Source of the DNA: Citrus sinensis
Lineage: Eukaryota; Streptophyta; Magnoliopsida; Sapindales; Rutaceae
Assembly: GCF_022201045.2 (NCBI RefSeq)
Contig: NC_068556.1
Location: forward strand, 3,016,001 to 3,080,000
Length of the DNA stretch: 64,000 bases
Reading direction: 5' to 3'
Shown here: positions 24,898 through 36,477 of the stretch, in pieces
How the letters are laid out: each line of letters starts with the position of its first letter
How positions within the stretch are numbered: the stretch's first letter is position 1
Notes under the pieces: model-generated
Told to the model about the DNA's origin: nothing
What the model saw: only the letters and a program-made list of their open reading frames with translations
Database searches by the model: none
Translations under genes and position numbers: made by a program

Positions 24898-26886
24898 GAT
24901 TTTACATTAGAACACACACACACATATATAGAAATGATCCAATATACAATCCTATACTTTGTTAAAATTTGAAAAAAGGTTATTAAATCACGTGATTTTG
25001 TAGTATAATAATATTAAATTAATCATATGATTTAAAAGCTTTTCTAAAGTTTCAGGATCAAGTCAGCACTATATACATAAATATTCTATTTTTGAAGATG
25101 CGGTTTTGTGACGCAAATCGACGTAGACTGATTTTTCTGATACTCATTTCATCAGCGGATTTGAACCGTATGTACACAAATTTGTTCTCATTATCACCGT
25201 TGGTTAATGGCTAATGGAGCATATATATAAAGTTGAAGTACAGACATTTGTATTTAAGAATAAAAATAAAAATAAAAAATGAACAGAGGTAGGTAGTCAC
25301 TGATGATAAAGATATACAAAGTTCAAGAATCAAAATATATACCGTCCAGTTGCTACAAAGTCAGATGCATGCTCTCTCTCTTCTCTCTCTCTATGTGTCC
25401 AATTGGCCCATGGTTTGGTGCTTTCTACACTTGTTTCCACCATGCATTTACTTGTAAAATCTCTCTCGACTGTTGTTTCACGAATTGCAGCACTTGATTG
25501 TGGAAAAAAAAGGGCTTTATTATTACTTTTTATATTTAATTAGATTGAAATATGTTCCAAACTTTTATGACAAAATGAAGGGAGTCTGCTGTTTCTCTCT
25601 ATCAGCTGGATGAAAGCACAGTATTAAGTTGATCAGTTGAATGTGAGTAAAACACTATTAATTAACCAAAACCCTAGGGTTACAAGAGCTTCGGATAAAT
25701 TTCAAATAAAATCCTTTCCTAAAATTATTATTATTATTTTTGTATGGGTTTTCTCTCTACATATTTTCTGTAATTTCATTTTATGAAGAGTAAACTGTTA
25801 AGTGGCTGCATGCCTGATCTCATAAAGAAGAATCCTCATGACATTTTCGTATACCTCCTCGTTATTCTAAATAAACTTATTAATTAAATCCGGCCTCCCA
25901 CCCACCATAAATTAAAATTAAGTTTCGTTTGATCATCATGATATATATTTTCGATGCTCAATCAAATGCACTAAAGCTTTACACGTTATAACGACAATCT
26001 TCTGTATATTCGTTTGAACTGATGATTGAAAAGAAAGTGTATATATATAGACAATTATAACGTACGGAGTCTTCTTGTCTTTGAATTTTTGCATCAATTA
26101 TAACAAATTCATGTCATGCTGATCCATTTGTATAAAATATTTAATTTAATTTGCATCTTCATTTGTGATGTTTCTTTATACGCTTATGTCTTTATTTTTG
26201 TCTTCTGCAGGAGCAGTGTTCTTAAATATGAATACCAATCTGCAGGCTTACTCGTCACATGGATCCCATTTACATTGGCGTGTATTTATTTGTTCATTGC
26301 ATCAGTATGGCTATTAATTATATTATCCACTTATTGTTGTAACATCTGAAATCAACTGAAATACGTAATAAGAGCAAAAATTTCGTGAATGGCTAAAATC
26401 ATTTCCCCAAATCATGTTCCAGAGATGACGTGAAAATTTGTTTTTTTGTGGATAACTGTTGATCGATGTGTATGGGTCATCTCAGATCAGTGATGACTGA
26501 TGAACAATTGATTTATTATTATAAATTATAAACATTTCTGTTCTTTCTCTTTCAGTAAGCATAAGCTATGTTGACATATGTTGATATTATTCCGACAACA
26601 AAACAAATAATGCGTTTCATTCATATCTTTATTATATATATATATATATTGATATATTAAGACGATTAGATATGTTTATAATTAAAGATTTCGAAGTAAT
26701 GTAAGATGAATCTTTTACTACATAAAAAGAACTATGATTTTTCTTGTTGCGTTGATTTAACTGACTTTTCTTTTCTTTTTTTTTTTAACTTTTTTCAAAG
26801 AAATAAAATAAACAAACGACATATGATAGATGAAACTTTTTATCATGTCAAATAATAAAAGTAACCACGTCAAATCTGCATATTTA

Positions 26887-29835
26887 TCAAACAATACTAG
26901 TCATTGGGGATTGTGAAAACCTGCAGACTCTGGCCTCAGTATAGACCAAACCAGGCTTGCAAAAGTACCCTTTGCTTGGGCTACAATGTCTATCTTCTGA
27001 ACAAATACACTGCCCCTCCAAGGCACATCCATCGAATTTAGCAGCTTCGGTTCCAAACAATATCTCATCAGACCATTCGCTGGAGAACATATTTTGTGGA
27101 TCCATTTGATTCTTCGCAGCAAGAAACCTGCTAAAGTTTGCATACTTTTGCTGCACATTCAGGAATGCCAATTTCCTATTCTTAGCCCAATGTGGCCTTG
27201 CCCCATACTTGAAGAATGCCATTTGCTCAACTTCTTCCCACACATCTTGATTCAATCTTGGGGTTGAAGCGTCATCGGCCCGATAATAGTTATAATCAAC
27301 AACTATTGAATCCTCAGATTGCCCTAGATATGCACTTGAAGCTTTGATGAAACGTATCAAGAACCCATTGTAACTATCAACCCCGCAAAAATTTTCCGGT
27401 TTAAGGTCTCTCAGCTTCTTTACGTCTCTGATGAAATCTTTAAACTTGTTAGCAGGAAATATTGCAGTTGTTTCGTAAAAGAAGAGGCCATTGATTCTGG
27501 GATCCCACGCACAAGAGGTGTCAACTCTTCTTGAGTATAAACAAGCACCTGAAGTTTGCAATTTTCCTTGGCGACCCACTATAGGATAGCCTGTGAAGAT
27601 TAGAGCATTGTTCTTGAATCCATTTGCTATTAGTTTCTTGAACCCCAGAACCGTAGCTGCTAGTGTGCACTTGCCATTTGCATTTTTGGCTGTCTCCAAT
27701 GCTTTCTCTGCATTTTCATGATCAAATTAACAGCCAGCACATACACTATATATCAACTTTAATTAAGAGTTCTCCAGTACATTCACACATTTTAAAATGT
27801 AGGTCCCTTATAAATAGCCAAATTGATCTATCCTTAAATCTAAATTATAAAACATACATACAAAGGAAAAATTTTAATATTAATTTAAACATAAAATAGG
27901 TGCACCACATTATTATCTGTGCACCTATTCAATAAAATTTGGACACTTATACATGCACTTTAGAAATAGATCAATCATGAAACTAAGAAAAAAGAATTTT
28001 AGGTCACATGGGTTGACTTGATTAGGTAGTATTATTGAGACAATCTCATGTAAGATAAGCTATTACTTGTGACAGACGTTCCATATCATCTATATATGTG
28101 CTCATTTGATAAAATTTGAAGCTTACATATATATTTAAAAAGCGACTAATCATAGGGTAACTAAATTGAATGGTTCAATTTAGACCATCAGACTCTCTTG
28201 TACACTGTAAGATATTAAACAGAAGATGAATACTGGAACTTACCTGCAGCCCTAGTTGATTTGGAGATCAAAATAGAAGTGTCTTGAAAGCCAATGAAGT
28301 CATTTACTCCATCACCACGTGTATTTAAAGTAACTCTGTCGTCATATCTGTAAACAGCTGTACGTCTAGATGGGTACCACGTGATGTCCCCAAATTCATG
28401 TTTCTTTGCATGGTCCATGAATATATCTTCAATGTGAGCATCATCTGTGAAATTAAATGTTATGCTTCTTTTGAATCCCGGTTCCAGTGAGAGCTTTACC
28501 TGTAATTTGTTTCACATGCATATTTATTCAATCAATAAATCCACTAGGCAGTATTAATCATAACCATGTTCATTGATTCCTTTTTTTTTTTTTTTTTAAC
28601 TTGGAAGCAAAGGTGTGTTTTTTAAAAAGCAAACTTTGAACACATGACATTGACTTTCAAAAAAAAAAAAGAAAAAGAAAAGAAAAAAGTATATTTGTAA
28701 TTGTGGACATTGGTTGATTCCACTTTTAGAATGGTAATTAATTATCCTTTTGCCGGGTTATGCCTCATTTTGATTATTTACTCCCCATATTTTAAACATA
28801 ATTTGGAAGGTAGGGATACTCCTATTATTAGTTACTTTTTTAAGTGGAAAAAAATAAAAATAAAAAGCCTAACATTCAATGAGGAATGATAAACATTTTG
28901 ATCATTGCTCACTGTTTTTTTATTTTTAAAAATAACATTTAAATGGTAGAAGGACGGACAAAATATTTTAACATTATTTAAAAAATATAGGACAATATTG
29001 TATAAAAAAATTAATTCATTAAATGATAATTTATCCCTTTATAAAGCAACTATAATTATCTATACAATCCATAAAAACAGTATATTATAGTATCATCGTC
29101 AAATCCAAAACATAACACAACAAAAAATTTGTAAAAAAAAAAATAATAACTGACCTCAGAGATGACACCTAACAACCCCAACGAAACTTTTGCTGCATCA
29201 AGAAGAGGATCGTTAGCTTCAATTCTGATAATCTTGGCATACCCTTCGCTTTCTTTCGCCGGAACAACAAGACTCAGCCCAATAACGTGATCATGAACAG
29301 CCCCTCCTTTTCCCCACCACGAGCTTCCATGTGCCCCCGTACTTATCACTCCTCCAACGCTCACACCTTCCCAGTACGGCGCTGCCACTATGCTTAAATT
29401 CTCTTCTTCCACTCTATCAATCAATTGCCGCAACGGCACGCCGGCGTCTGCAGTCACGGTCAAATTGGCTACATCGATGTCAATATTGGAATCAAGCTTA
29501 GCTGTGCTTATGAGTAACGTGCTTTGTGACTGCGAACAAGGGCAGGCCAGTTTTGGTATTGTGTGCGAGAATTTGCTTACTGTTTTGACCTTAAGCTTGT
29601 TTTTATTTGCATGCGCCACGGCCAAACGGAGCTCCTCTTCGGTTGTTGGGTACGTTACATTTGAAACATGGCAATCTTTTCTGTCACCCCATGCACCGTA
29701 CGCGTTTTTAAGGATGCAGCCGCCGGTTTGGTTGCATTGAACCGGCGGGGGCGGCGGCATGGCCTCGATCGTTGATAGTGAGCCCCATGTGATCACTACG
29801 TGCACGACGCCTATGAGGTTCCAGAAATAATTCAT
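26887..29835 (-). CDS. L-gulonolactone oxidase-like flavoprotein (GULLO family)
   Basis: Three exons on the minus strand: 29835-29155, about 28499-28244 and 27707-26887, giving about 585 residues, normal for plant GULLO proteins. A hydrophobic N-terminus (about residues 1-25) looks like a signal peptide, so the protein is probably secreted or in the secretory pathway. The FAD-binding (PCMH/VAO) domain follows, with VGGVISTGAHGSSWWGKGG at about 160-178 and a PxxACP-type block near 95. The C-terminal part is the D-arabinono-lactone oxidase domain with the conserved HWAKN (HWxK) motif, and the protein ends in a cysteine-rich tail. Family members oxidise L-gulono-1,4-lactone or related aldonolactones and are linked to ascorbate synthesis, although the activity of many plant members is weak or untested. 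I see no frameshift or internal stop. Which GULLO paralogue it is cannot be said. Confidence 0.88.
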
Positions 29836-31318
29836 CTAGATATCTTTTGCTTTGGACTGTACGTGTTGGTTGTTGAGTTAGATGAATGGAAATTTATGAG
29901 ACCATGTGTGAAGGCAGCAATGCTTTGAAGCCAAAAATGAGAGTTGCTTTGAACTCTAGAACAAGCTATTGGGGGCCTTGCGAACGACAATAATATTATT
30001 TATTTATTTATTTATGATAGTTATGTGTCATGATTGTTGATTTTTAGTGAATGTTTGTTCACATTGTAAAAGATTTACTTATACAAAATCAAATAAGTGG
30101 CCGAAACGAGTGGTGGGTTTCGAGAATTACATGCAACTCTTGTTTTTAATGTTGGGGCGGCGATAAAAAAGATTTGAACCAAAATTTCAGAGATCTGCAA
30201 AACGAAGCCAGCTAATGGTATCAATATCTCTAATATATCATGATTCTCAATATAATCAAGCCAGCTAATTATACCAATTCATTGTCAAAAGAGTTCTTTA
30301 TTTGACTTTCAATCAATTAACATAACATAATAACAGCAGAGATACGCAAAAGCAATTTCTGTAATCAAAATTTTTGTATTAAATGGCAGATTATACACAA
30401 ACATATATATAGTTATTGTTCTTTATAATTTGAATTTTCTATGATTTTATTTGGATTTTCTGCTGTCGTCGGTGCCTCCGAAAAAGACTCATTAGATCCT
30501 TACCATACAGAAATACAAAAAGTTCTAGGTGACAACATTACCACCATGTGTTAGCACGTAATGTTACCAAATTACATTCCACCACTTACATATTTATAGA
30601 TCATTAATTTTAGAATAATGTAATTGAGTGGCCATTATGATGCCACATGAGACCTTTTCAATACCAATATGTTAATGTGATGCTTTCACCAATAATTAAA
30701 AAAAAAAGTTACAATTTATATTATACAAAAACAAAAATGACATTAAACAACAAAGAAGTTTTCGATCCTGCCATTCGATTTTTAAAATGTTAAGAAAAAT
30801 TAAATAAATTTTAAATGATAACACATTTGAAAGGTCGGAGCACAGCATAGGCTCAAGACGAGGTCCGTGTTGCTTTGAGCAGATATTGTTATTGAATATG
30901 ATGGATTATGCCTGATGCATGCAAGAATCAATGAAAATGACCCAAAAACATAATACATTGAGAAATTATCATACATAGAAATAACATTTTATTCTTAGTA
31001 GATAATTTATTTGAAGCACTATAATATGGACAAGAGTAATGATACAAATAATATTATATAAATTGATGTGACATATTATCATTGGTTGAATTAAATACAC
31101 GATAGAATTCACGTGATTTATTTATATTTTTTTTAAGAAGTTAAATTTCAAAAACCAATAAAAAAATTTTAAAATTTTGGAATGACATTAAAATCTTTAA
31201 TTAAACAAATAAAATAATGTATGAATAACATAACAAACTTATTAATGATATTATAATCAAGCAATAATATTTTGTAAATTTTGAAGCGGTCCAACAAGCT
31301 TGTTATTAAGCACGGCGC
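29836..31318. other. Upstream flank of the GULLO gene, AT-rich
   Basis: The bases next to 29836 should hold the GULLO 5' UTR and promoter. The rest is AT-rich, has no coding-like frame and no recognisable element until the hAT target site at 31319. Confidence 0.5.
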
Positions 31319-31326
31319 GACACAAA

Positions 31327-32053
31327 TAGACTTGGCAAAATCCGGGTCCGGTCCGGGTTTTGGTGTTGCCCGGGACCGGACCGGATGAGAGAAATGCAAG
31401 CCCGGACCCGGGTTAAAACCCGGTTTTTCCGGGTGCGGTCCGGGCTTGAGCCCGGCACCTTCCGGGTCCGGGTTTTGATCCGGGTTTTTAAAACCCGCAT
31501 GTGATAACTTCAATTTTTTTTCAATTTTTTTCTTTAATTTTTTTTTTCATTTCTCTAACAATGTAAATTTTAAAAAAGAAAATAATCAAATAAACTCATT
31601 CAATCTCAAACTTTAAAAAAGAAAATAGTCAAATACAAACATATAACACATTAACAATGCAAATTTTGCACAAATGATAAATAAAAATTATTTCAATCTA
31701 CTTTCTAATACCTAAATTCATCTAATTTCTAACTTAAACTCATTCAATCTATATATAAAATAAATAAATTAAATTCAACAACACAATAAATTTAAATAAC
31801 ATCTAACATATCATAAATTCATAATTATATATTTATATATAATATATTTATTTTTTAAATTTATTAAAAAACCGGGTCCGGTCCGGGTTCCGGGTTTTTT
31901 GTGTTGAACCCGGACCCGGGCCCGGAAATGTCCGGGTTTGAGAATTTCAAACCCGGATCCGGTTTTTATATGCATGCGGTCCGGGTTTTGCCCGGACCGG
32001 ATTGGCCGGGTCCGGGCCGGGTCCGGTCCGGGTGGGCTTTTTTGACACCCCTA
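31327..32053. mobile_element. Non-autonomous hAT transposon, 727 bp
   Basis: The element starts TAGACTTGGCAAAATCCGGG and, read from the other end, starts TAGGGGTGTCAAAAAAGCCC, the usual look of plant hAT ends. It is flanked by a perfect 8-bp target-site duplication, GACACAAA, at 31319-31326 and 32054-32061, the length made by hAT transposases. Both ends carry dense subterminal arrays of CCGGGT/ACCCGG units (about 31340-31497 and 31870-32035), while the middle is strongly AT-rich. No transposase frame is present: the open frames across the arrays are low-complexity Gly/Pro/Arg reading. It would depend on a transposase elsewhere in the genome. Confidence 0.88.
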
Positions 32054-32170
32054 GACACAAAGTTAAAAATGTTTTTAGGTCAATATAACCAAATTATTTT
32101 AATATTTTCATCTAAATTTTGGTGTGGTGATTCTCATTTATTGGATAATCAAATTATTTTTCTTGTAAAA

Positions 32171-32544
32171 ATGATTAAGATTAAGATGATATTTATAAAA
32201 TGTATCAAATGTTTATCATTATTAGCAAGAGTAGTTATTTTCTTTTCTCCTAGGCAATTTAAATGGTTTTCTAGGGCCCCGCTACTAATGAATATCCCTA
32301 ATGTACGATAAACTCATTTTTTAAAAATTAAAACAATGAAAATGAATTCCTAAATTTAGATGATTAAGATTAAGATAATATTTATAAAATGTATCAAATA
32401 TTTATCATTATTAGCAAGAGTTGCTATTTTCTCCTAGGCAGCTTAAATGGTTGTCTAAGGCCCCGCTACTGATGAATGTCCCTAATGTATGATAAACTCA
32501 TTTTTTTAAAATTAAAACAATGAAAATGAATTCTTAAATTTAGA
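32171..32544 (+). repeat. Tandem direct duplication, unit about 187 bp
   Basis: Unit 1 (32171-32359) and unit 2 (32360-32544) both begin ATGATTAAGATTAAGAT and both contain TATCATTATTAGCAAGAG, TCTCCTAGGCA, GGCCCCGCTACT and AAAACAATGAAAATGAATTC. They differ by scattered substitutions and small indels. The repeat starts about 110 bp beyond the hAT element. Confidence 0.9.
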
Positions 32545-32849
32545 GTCAACTCAATTATTATTTTATATTCATTTATTGTATTATTGCATTACAACTATTT
32601 TTCCCTAAATGAACTACCCATTTCCTACAAAAATACCTATTTAACATTATAATTCATTGTTTTACTCCAAAAATATCTCAAATTAAAGTTAAAATTAATA
32701 TTCTTGATCCCACAAAATCTCTATCTACTGTAAATTAATACGTTACAATTAAAACTTTATATATTTCTTTTGAACCTCTAACTTATTCGTTAATAAGTTT
32801 ACTCCAAAAACAAAAGCACCATACACGTTCAACGCTTTTTTGTGCTTTT

Positions 32850-32872
32850 GGGGGGGGCGGGCGGGCGGGGGG
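32850..32872 (+). repeat. G-rich tract with G-quadruplex potential
   Basis: Eight G, then C, GGG, C, GGG, C and six G: four or more G runs with one-base loops, the strongest form of the G-quadruplex pattern. It lies in AT-rich intergenic DNA. Confidence 0.85.
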
Positions 32873-34264
32873 ATCTACATTAATGGTTTTCTCTACTTAC
32901 TACTTACCAGCAAAAAAAAAAATTATTTCTCTACTGTTCATGATTGGTGGTAATTAAAGTCAAGGTTAATTTTAGGGTTTATTTTTCTCCGTCAATTGTT
33001 TAATTTATTCTTATTTTAAAAAAATCAAGTATTCGTAGGTTGTTATCTCTTAATTTTTTAACATGATGGAGTTTTAAATACTCTATTTCAAAAAAAAAAT
33101 TAAACAGATTAACTATAGTATCGATTAAGATATATTAGTGAAATTCATAATATAAAAGTTATACATATAAAAAAGTTAGAAAAAATTATTTAAAATTAAA
33201 AATTTATTATGAAATTAATACATATATTTTTCACCAAATTTTTAAGAAGGTTTAACCTAAAATAATTTGCCCTAAGGCCCGCCTAAATTTGATTGAACTG
33301 CCCCTGTCTGTTAGCTGCAAGTGGACCAACAAAAATAATGCAATTGGGTCTCATCACTTCATCGTATGGTCCATCTCACTTTTTTTTTTTTTTTTTTGTA
33401 AGAGTAAAGCTTCTAACACTTATTTAAAACTCCTATTTTGATTATTAAAAAAAAAAGGTTACAGGAAAACACGAAAGATTATAATAAAATTTAATTAAAT
33501 ATTAATTTTTTATAATAAGATAAGAGGATTGATGATTTGCAAGTATAATTTTTTTTTAATTTAATTAAACTCATATTTATCTTATTATATTAAAAAAATT
33601 CTTATTCATTCCGTTTGTGTAATTTCTCTAGCAATAGAATTATGATTACAAAGGTGAGGTCTTATAAGAATTTTAAATGGGTGTGGAAAGCACTTCTCTC
33701 CTTATTAATTCGGCCGATTATGAATCATCATCTTCTTCTCGGGCCCATCAGGCGTCTCCAGTCAGGCTCAGGCAGTCACCGAAATCCTACAAGGCTACAA
33801 CGATTTGCCCTGCGAATGTCGAACCCCACCACAGGTGAGTCTGTTACGCAACGACAGTTTCTTCAGAGTTCAGACCCACTCCTTTCAATTTTCAAATTTA
33901 AATGTCATTGGTGACTTTGATACATTAATAATCTTTTTTCTTGTAAATTGGACCTAGAGCAATAATTTGCTTTTTTTTTTTTGATTTAATGGTGATAATT
34001 ATGAAGCATGTACTAAAAAGTAATAGAAATTATTATTCGTATACCATAAATTATTTTATTATTAAAAATATTATAATATTTTAAGAGTATATTAATCATT
34101 CACTTAAGTTGACAAAAATTACTTACCGACCACTAATTCGTCAGCTACCATTTGTAAGTAGTGACATCATAAGGATAATTTTATTTTTTTAAGATAGAAA
34201 AAACTTCTATAAAAAATAATATATTGTCTGCATAAAAACAACATGTCGTCCTATAAATAACTAT

Positions 34265-34284
34265 AAAAACGACATGTCGTTTTT
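34265..34284. repeat. 20-bp perfect palindrome
   Basis: AAAAACGACATGTCGTTTTT reads the same on both strands. A near copy of its left half (AAAAACAACATGTCGT) sits about 40 bp upstream. The function is unknown; it might be a dimeric protein site or chance. Confidence 0.7.
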
Positions 34285-34622
34285 ACACTATTATGTCATT
34301 TCACTTATGTGAAATTGAAACAAACATAAACTTCTTTCATGAGATAGTGACAATATTTATAAAATGTCCAGATTAATTTAGTTTATAGGAATTCTTTTTT
34401 CTGTTGTTTGGAGTTATACTTTATTTTACTTGAAATTCTTATTAAGTTAATGTATTATTGTAATATTTGTTTAATAGAGTAAATTTAAAATATATAAATG
34501 ATAATTTTTCAAAAAGTAATAATAAGTTTATCAACATAAAAACATAAATAATAACATAACATTGTCTTAATTTTGATAATTTATAAGAGCCCACACAATA
34601 ATATACGGTCATTAATCATCAA

Positions 34623-35609
34623 CTACGAATCACAGCCGTTCATCTCATCCTGTGTCGTATCTGGTTGTCCGTACTCCTTAAGCGACTTCAGTAACTGGGT
34701 CCCTTTCCTCCTCCCTCGAGGAGTACAATTCCCTTGCAACGCCAGCTCAACTGCACGTGCCACCTCCTCCGGCGGTGCTGCCACCACTAGTTGATCGCCT
34801 CCGCCGTAAATCACGGCAAGAACGCTAATCGCATACTCCTTCCCCCTCCCCGCCATCTGCCCCATCATCGTGACCATCACGGGAACCGCGAGCGCATGCG
34901 CACGCGTCTCCTCCGCCCCTTCAGCCACCGTGCACATCAGCTCAAGCGCCGCCAACGCTCTCTCCCCCGCGGCCCCGTCCAGCTCCGCCACCACCTCAAT
35001 AACCGCCCCAACGGCCCCCGCCTCCACCGCAACGCGGCGGTTGCTCTCCGCCAAGCATAGCGCTAGTAGAATTTTCGTCGCCGGTTTTGCCCCCGCTTTG
35101 TTTTTCAGATTACCAACCACACCGCGCATCAGCTCTGGCTGGCAAGCTTGATCCGACGGCGGGTTGGGTAAGAGCGAGCGTTCGAGTAAATATAGGGCGG
35201 CGAGCCGGTCGGAGTCTGAGCCGGAGCTGAGCTGGAGCTCGGCTAGGTGGAAGAGCTCTTGGAGGCTGGTGAAGGGAATGGGAGGTGGTAAAGGTTTAGG
35301 CGGGAGGTCAGGTTCGGGTTTCGGGTCGGTTCGGAACCGTGGGTGGAGTGGGGAAGTTGGGAGAGGGAATTTCCATTGGGTGAAGCTTTGGGAGGTGGAC
35401 GAAGACGAAGACGAGGATTCTGGTTGATGTGGTGGCGGTGGAGGTGGAGGAGGAGGCGGAGGCGGAGGCGGGGGTTCTTCGGGAGTGAGAGGGAGAGGAG
35501 GGGAGTGTGAGTTGGTCGGGCTGAGTACGGATTGAGTGCAGTGGCAAAAGAAGCCACAAGAGAAAAGGGGACGTGGCTGGGTTTTGAGCTTCGGGTGGTG
35601 ACTTTTCAT
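34623..35609 (-). CDS. ARM-repeat protein, PUB-like without U-box
   Basis: A single uninterrupted frame of 328 residues, clearly richer in G+C than its surroundings. The N-terminus has a Cys/His-containing segment (FSCGFFCHCTQSVLSPT, about 17-32), then a run of 15 prolines (46-60) and a serine run (65-71). From about residue 105 to 310 the chain is helical and Leu/Ala-rich, with phrases such as SDRLAALYLLERSLL, ALAALELMCTVAEG and KEYAISVLAVIYGGG that fit armadillo repeats as in plant U-box proteins. The U-box itself is missing, so E3 ligase activity is not expected. The C-terminal RGRRKGTQLLKSLKEYG is typical of this ARM subgroup. It is probably a soluble protein-interaction protein; its partners are unknown. 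Lack of introns is normal for the group. Confidence 0.8.
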   Translation of the reverse strand: MKSHHPKLKTQPRPLFSCGFFCHCTQSVLSPTNSHSPPLPLTPEEPPPPPPPPPPPPPPPHQPESSSSSSSTSQSFTQWKFPLPTSPLHPRFRTDPKPEPDLPPKPLPPPIPFTSLQELFHLAELQLSSGSDSDRLAALYLLERSLLPNPPSDQACQPELMRGVVGNLKNKAGAKPATKILLALCLAESNRRVAVEAGAVGAVIEVVAELDGAAGERALAALELMCTVAEGAEETRAHALAVPVMVTMMGQMAGRGKEYAISVLAVIYGGGDQLVVAAPPEEVARAVELALQGNCTPRGRRKGTQLLKSLKEYGQPDTTQDEMNGCDS

Positions 35610-36477
35610 TTGCTTGCCAGATCATTAAAATTATGGAGGTGAAATCTGAGGAGGAGGAGGATATTGTGCGTTTGAAGGTAGGTTAAGGTTATGCGTATGG
35701 GGTGCTCGTGACTCTGAAGATGCTGGTGACTGCAGGGTCCTTCAGTGAGACAGTACTACTGCCACTGCAGCAGTTGTTCGTTACAATAATAATTTAAATG
35801 GGTTTCATTTTCAATCAATGAAACATGATGTCCCATCCTGCATTCCTCCTCCTGCTGTACCAAGTTGATAATGATGGAGAGGCGATTATAGGCTGGCCAC
35901 CGAGTAAAATTTACCCGCCGTGACACTGTAACTGTTACTCCAGAATGGCATTAGACTTACATGGCCGGTGGCCCAGTGTCGCAGTCGGGAAGATTGATTG
36001 ATTGATACTCGCTTTTGAGGCAGCAGCTCATTTTAGTTGTCATGTTTGGCTGTCTGTATACATAATCCTCTGCTTCAGTTTTTAACTTTTCATTGAATTC
36101 ATAAGGCTCTTAATTATTTTCGACTCATTGGTAATGGCTAGAATGATAGCATTGTTAGCCGAATTAACAGCATCATCAAATTCAAACCATTGCTTTAACA
36201 AGTAGGAACTGGCGGATCTAAAATAAATACTGCTTTTAGTCTTTGCAAAGCCAGATTTACAAAAGATTGAGGAAAAGACCTCTGGATTTAAATATTCCAT
36301 TCCGAAGCTTGTGACCAAAAAAATTGCCTTTTCGAGTAAAATTGCTACAGTTTAAGATAACTTACAAGTCAGGAGTAAATCATCTGATCTAAATCAATTA
36401 AAGACCAACGTATGCCCCAAAAAAATAAAAAAGTTAGGGTACAAGGTTTGCTAGTAGTTGCTACAATTGAAACTATC
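35610..36477. other. Gap between the ARM gene and the EMC1 3' end
   Basis: It contains the upstream region of the ARM gene (with a GAGGAGGAGGAGG stretch near 35648) and the probable EMC1 3' UTR. A 78-codon minus-strand frame at 36082-36318 has no recognisable features and lies where the EMC1 3' UTR is expected, so it is not called. Confidence 0.5.

Larger units (their letters stand above)
23130..26886. other. EMF1 3' flank and AT-rich intergenic DNA
   Basis: The first 600-700 bases are plausible EMF1 3' UTR. After that come T and A runs, a (TA)n stretch at 24711-24735, ATC repeats at 24540-24572 and a diverged duplication between 24411 and 24708. An open frame at 26116-26349 is rich in hydrophobic residues but matches no family I know. 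No gene is called here. Confidence 0.5.
32062..34622. other. Intergenic DNA with tandem duplication and G-tract
   Basis: Besides the duplication (32171-32544) and the G-rich tract (32850-32872), this stretch is AT-rich. One GC-richer island at 33715-33840 contains an exon-like piece ending at a good donor (ACAG/GTGAGT near 33834), but no following exon is recognisable. A 20-bp palindrome lies at 34265-34284. Confidence 0.5.

Noticed and set aside
26116..26349. Hydrophobic 77-codon frame that could be a transporter exon
   Set aside because: Hydrophobic residues are expected from T-rich DNA; no family motif is present.
31306..31513. Pro/Gly-rich protein frames over the hAT left arm, and 31901-32311 over the right arm
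   Set aside because: They read the CCGGGT subterminal repeats of the transposon and are not genes.
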